From Actinomycetota bacterium (lineage in GTDB: Bacteria > Actinomycetota > Thermoleophilia > Miltoncostaeales > Miltoncostaeaceae), in assembly GCA_947475125.1 (NCBI GenBank), contig CANJMX010000069.1, forward strand, positions 1 through 7,822: a stretch of DNA of 7,822 bases, in the 5' to 3' direction. The position numbers were made by a program, and so were the translations under genes. Shown here one piece after another: positions 5,721 through 7,822 of this stretch; within the stretch, counting starts at the first letter, position 1, and the number at the start of each line of letters is the position of its first letter. Under the pieces are notes generated by a model. It was given only the letters and a program-made list of their open reading frames with translations, was not told the DNA's origin and searched no databases.

Positions 5721-6803
5721 ATGACTGATGACACCGCGAACACTCAAACTGAGGACCTCACTCCTCCGCGAATCGCGTCGCCGCGACGGATTGTGCTGGG
5801 CATCGCGGTGGTCATCGTGCTGGCGATCGGGCTCACGTTGCTCATCAGCCGGGCGGCAGGATTCTCGGAGTTCGTCGGCGTGCTCAGGCACGCAGATGCC
5901 AGTTGGCTCATGGTGAGCCTTGTCGCGGAGGTCACATGCTGGGTGGGATACGCGGCGCTGATCCGGCTCGTGGTGATGATGGACGGGGGCCTGCGCCTGA
6001 CGGCGTGGCACACCACCCGCCTGTGGCTTGTGAGCCTGGGTGCCACGCGCATCGTGGCTCCGGGTGGTGCGGGCGGAATCGCAGTCGTGTACTGGGCGTT
6101 GCGGCGCGCCGGACTTCGTGCCCGCACCGCGGCGCAGCGGGTACTTGGCCTGAACATGATCGTGTTCGCCATCTTCGGAATCCTGGCGTTCATCGCTGCC
6201 GTCGTCACGATGGTGGGCTTCTCCAGCGCCGTACCACTTGGGCTGACGCTGCCCTGGCTCATCATCGTGCCGGCCGTTGCCATCGTGGGAAGCTGGCTCG
6301 GTGCGCCGGCACGCGGCGACCAGCTGTCAGACCCAGGTGGTGGAGGGTGGCTACGCCGGGTTGGCGCGGCCGTGATGTCGGGGGTCGTTGCCACGCGGGT
6401 GGTGCTACTGCACCCCCGGTCGCATGCTGGCCCCATCGGTGCCGCGCTCGTCTACTGGGTTGGTGACGTCATATCGCTGTGGGCCGCAATGCGTTCAGTG
6501 GGCGCCGACGTCCCGCTCCTCGGCGTGGCCCTGGCATACGCGCTCGGGTATGTGACGTTGCTCGTTCCACTGCCAACCGGCGGGTTTGGCGCGATTGATG
6601 CCGCCACGACCTTCGCGCTCACCGCGCTCGATATCCCGCTGGCCGAAGCATTTGCGGGCGTGGTGGTGTGGCGGGCGCTCAGCTTCTGGCTGCCCACGAT
6701 TCCCGCGCTATTCGAACTCGCCCGCATCCGCGACCTCGGCCGCGTGATGGGGGGCTATACCGGCGGCGACGAAGTCCCGATGGAGTCCGCCGCCGCCGAA
6801 TAG
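5721..6803 (+). CDS. LPG-synthase-TM / UPF0104-type integral membrane protein
   Basis: The 360-residue product is strongly hydrophobic. By eye, membrane segments lie near 24-44, 62-86, 101-113, 142-167, 173-194, 214-230, 239-257, 266-284 and 308-331. Residues 1-22 and the C-terminal 25 are hydrophilic. Two motifs point to the family related to the transmembrane domain of lysylphosphatidylglycerol synthase (MprF flippase part; PF03706-like). One is PGGAGGIAVVYWALRRAGL (114-132), preceded by a Thr-Arg. The other is PLPTGGFGAID (283-293), followed by VVVWRALSFWLPTIPAL. There is no soluble aminoacyl-transferase domain, so it is not a full MprF. A lipid or lipid-linked transport role is inference. 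ATG 5721 has no clear Shine-Dalgarno. It lies 48 nt after the kinase and probably belongs to the same operon. The next gene converges one base away. Confidence 0.8.
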   Translation: MTDDTANTQTEDLTPPRIASPRRIVLGIAVVIVLAIGLTLLISRAAGFSEFVGVLRHADASWLMVSLVAEVTCWVGYAALIRLVVMMDGGLRLTAWHTTRLWLVSLGATRIVAPGGAGGIAVVYWALRRAGLRARTAAQRVLGLNMIVFAIFGILAFIAAVVTMVGFSSAVPLGLTLPWLIIVPAVAIVGSWLGAPARGDQLSDPGGGGWLRRVGAAVMSGVVATRVVLLHPRSHAGPIGAALVYWVGDVISLWAAMRSVGADVPLLGVALAYALGYVTLLVPLPTGGFGAIDAATTFALTALDIPLAEAFAGVVVWRALSFWLPTIPALFELARIRDLGRVMGGYTGGDEVPMESAAAE

Positions 6804-6804
6804 A

Positions 6805-7822
6805 TCAGGCGGGGGGCCAGGCCTCGCCGGGTCCGGGAGTTGACTGGCCGGCCATCATCATGCGGTGACGGCCTGGATCCATGGCCTCGTACGGACGCAC
6901 GACCGGGGCACGCCACCCAACGAATGAGATGCAGGCCGCGTCGGGGTCTTCGGGGTGCTGACGCAGCGCCTCGGACAGGGCGTGGGCGTCGCCCAGACCG
7001 ATTCCCGACGAGATCCCTGTCTCGGGACCAAAGAAGTGTGCGGAGTCGCCGATCAGAACCAGCCCAGGTACCCACCACTCGGGAGTGCTGAGCAATTCCG
7101 GCTCGCCGTAGCGCACCTGCTCGATGCTCTCCAGCGCCTCAACGCCCAGGCGCGACTGCGGCAGCAGTCGGGTCCACATCTCCTTGATGGCGTCGAGCCC
7201 CGGAGCGAGGGCCTCCTCGGCTCCGACCTTGGAGCAGCTGCGCCAGCCGGCTGAACCCTGCGGCCAGGAGATCATCCCGATGTGCTGGCCGTCGCTCATG
7301 TAGGCCATCGAGAACGAGGTCTCCGATGGGGTGGTGCTCATCCAGGCCAGCGAGGCCTCGGGGAGCGCGTCGTACGTGGCGGCCATGCCGGCCATCTGGC
7401 GTACCCGGGAGTCTTTGCCGTCGCAGGCGACGACCAGATCACTCTCGATGGTGCGCTTGCCCTCGGGGCCCTCCACCACAACACCCACCACGCGGCCCTC
7501 GTCGTTCTTGACGAGATCCACGACGGAGTGCTCGTACTCCACGGGAAGTCCATCGGCAATCGCACTGATTACCTTGCCCACCTCGACGCACACGGCGACG
7601 GCGGCCTGGCCATCCTGCGGTGCAATCTCGCGACCCTCGGGCCATACAGCCTCGAGCACCCCGATCTCCTTCAGGGGCTCGTACCCCTGGAAACCGAGCA
7701 TGTAGCCACGCGGGATATACGCCCCCGCGGGCATGCGCTCGATGATTGTCGGCTCGAACCCACGTGCCCGGAGGAGCTTCCCGAGCGTCAAGCCGACCAT
7801 GCCCCCACCTGCGATCACGATC
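6805..7822 (-). CDS. FAD-dependent monooxygenase-like oxidoreductase (5' end outside the window)
   Basis: At least 339 residues are encoded; the N-terminus runs off the right edge. The first visible GTG (7818) lies inside the first FAD strand (IVIAGGGMVGLTLGKLLRARG) and is preceded in frame by ATC, so it is probably an internal Val and the true start is a few codons further right. Counting from that GTG, the dinucleotide-binding motif GGGMVG is at 4-9. DG (VVACDGKDSRVR) is at 133-134, and the third FAD motif GDSAHFFGPETGISSGIGLGDA starts at 257. This order fits the UbiH/p-hydroxybenzoate hydroxylase-like group of flavin monooxygenases (PF01494-like). The GD motif is divergent from the usual GDAAHxxxPxxGQG. 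It shares only the FAD fold with the ETF-QO and has no Fe-S domain. The substrate is unknown. The gene is convergent with the membrane protein gene. Confidence 0.85.
   Translation of the reverse strand, partial: IVIAGGGMVGLTLGKLLRARGFEPTIIERMPAGAYIPRGYMLGFQGYEPLKEIGVLEAVWPEGREIAPQDGQAAVAVCVEVGKVISAIADGLPVEYEHSVVDLVKNDEGRVVGVVVEGPEGKRTIESDLVVACDGKDSRVRQMAGMAATYDALPEASLAWMSTTPSETSFSMAYMSDGQHIGMISWPQGSAGWRSCSKVGAEEALAPGLDAIKEMWTRLLPQSRLGVEALESIEQVRYGEPELLSTPEWWVPGLVLIGDSAHFFGPETGISSGIGLGDAHALSEALRQHPEDPDAACISFVGWRAPVVRPYEAMDPGRHRMMMAGQSTPGPGEAWPPA

Overview
This is a compact, GC-rich bacterial chromosome segment. G or C dominates third codon positions, GTG starts occur, and the -10 elements are of the TANNNT type. 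Together with the gene set (lipoprotein-like cytochrome c, STAS anti-sigma antagonist, a GHVEW-type PfkB kinase), this suggests a high-GC Actinobacteriota-like organism. That placement is an inference. I see no IS element, integrase, CRISPR array or phage gene. The window reads as ordinary core chromosome.

Layout. (1) Positions 1-200 hold a tRNA-Ala(CGC) gene whose promoter lies in a 12-bp perfect inverted repeat, followed by a strong hairpin terminator. (2) Positions 257-2018 hold a promoter and a full-length electron-transfer flavoprotein:quinone oxidoreductase (ETF-QO) on the + strand. Its C-terminal Fe-S domain keeps only three of the four canonical cluster cysteines. (3) A GC-rich hairpin at 2028-2059 separates it from a convergent gamma-carbonic-anhydrase-type gene (2592-2074, - strand). 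(4) From a divergent intergenic region (2593-2707) a likely five-gene + strand operon begins: membrane-anchored or secreted class I cytochrome c, STAS-domain anti-sigma factor antagonist, seryl-tRNA synthetase (serS), PfkB-family kinase and an LPG-synthase-TM-type membrane protein. The gaps are 11, 3, -1 and 48 nt. (5) The 5'-truncated end of an FAD-dependent monooxygenase-like gene enters from the right on the - strand. Its stop codon is one base from the operon's last stop.

How the genes fit together. ETF-QO would pass electrons from fatty-acid or amino-acid dehydrogenases, via ETF, to the quinone pool. Cytochrome c acts later in a respiratory chain, although it is in a different transcription unit. 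The operon mixes housekeeping (serS), signalling (STAS), an unassigned kinase and a membrane protein, so linkage may reflect co-expression rather than one pathway. I did not find a clear new multi-gene system. The best leads are the cysteine loss in ETF-QO, the palindrome at the tRNA promoter, and the solitary STAS protein between a cytochrome and serS.
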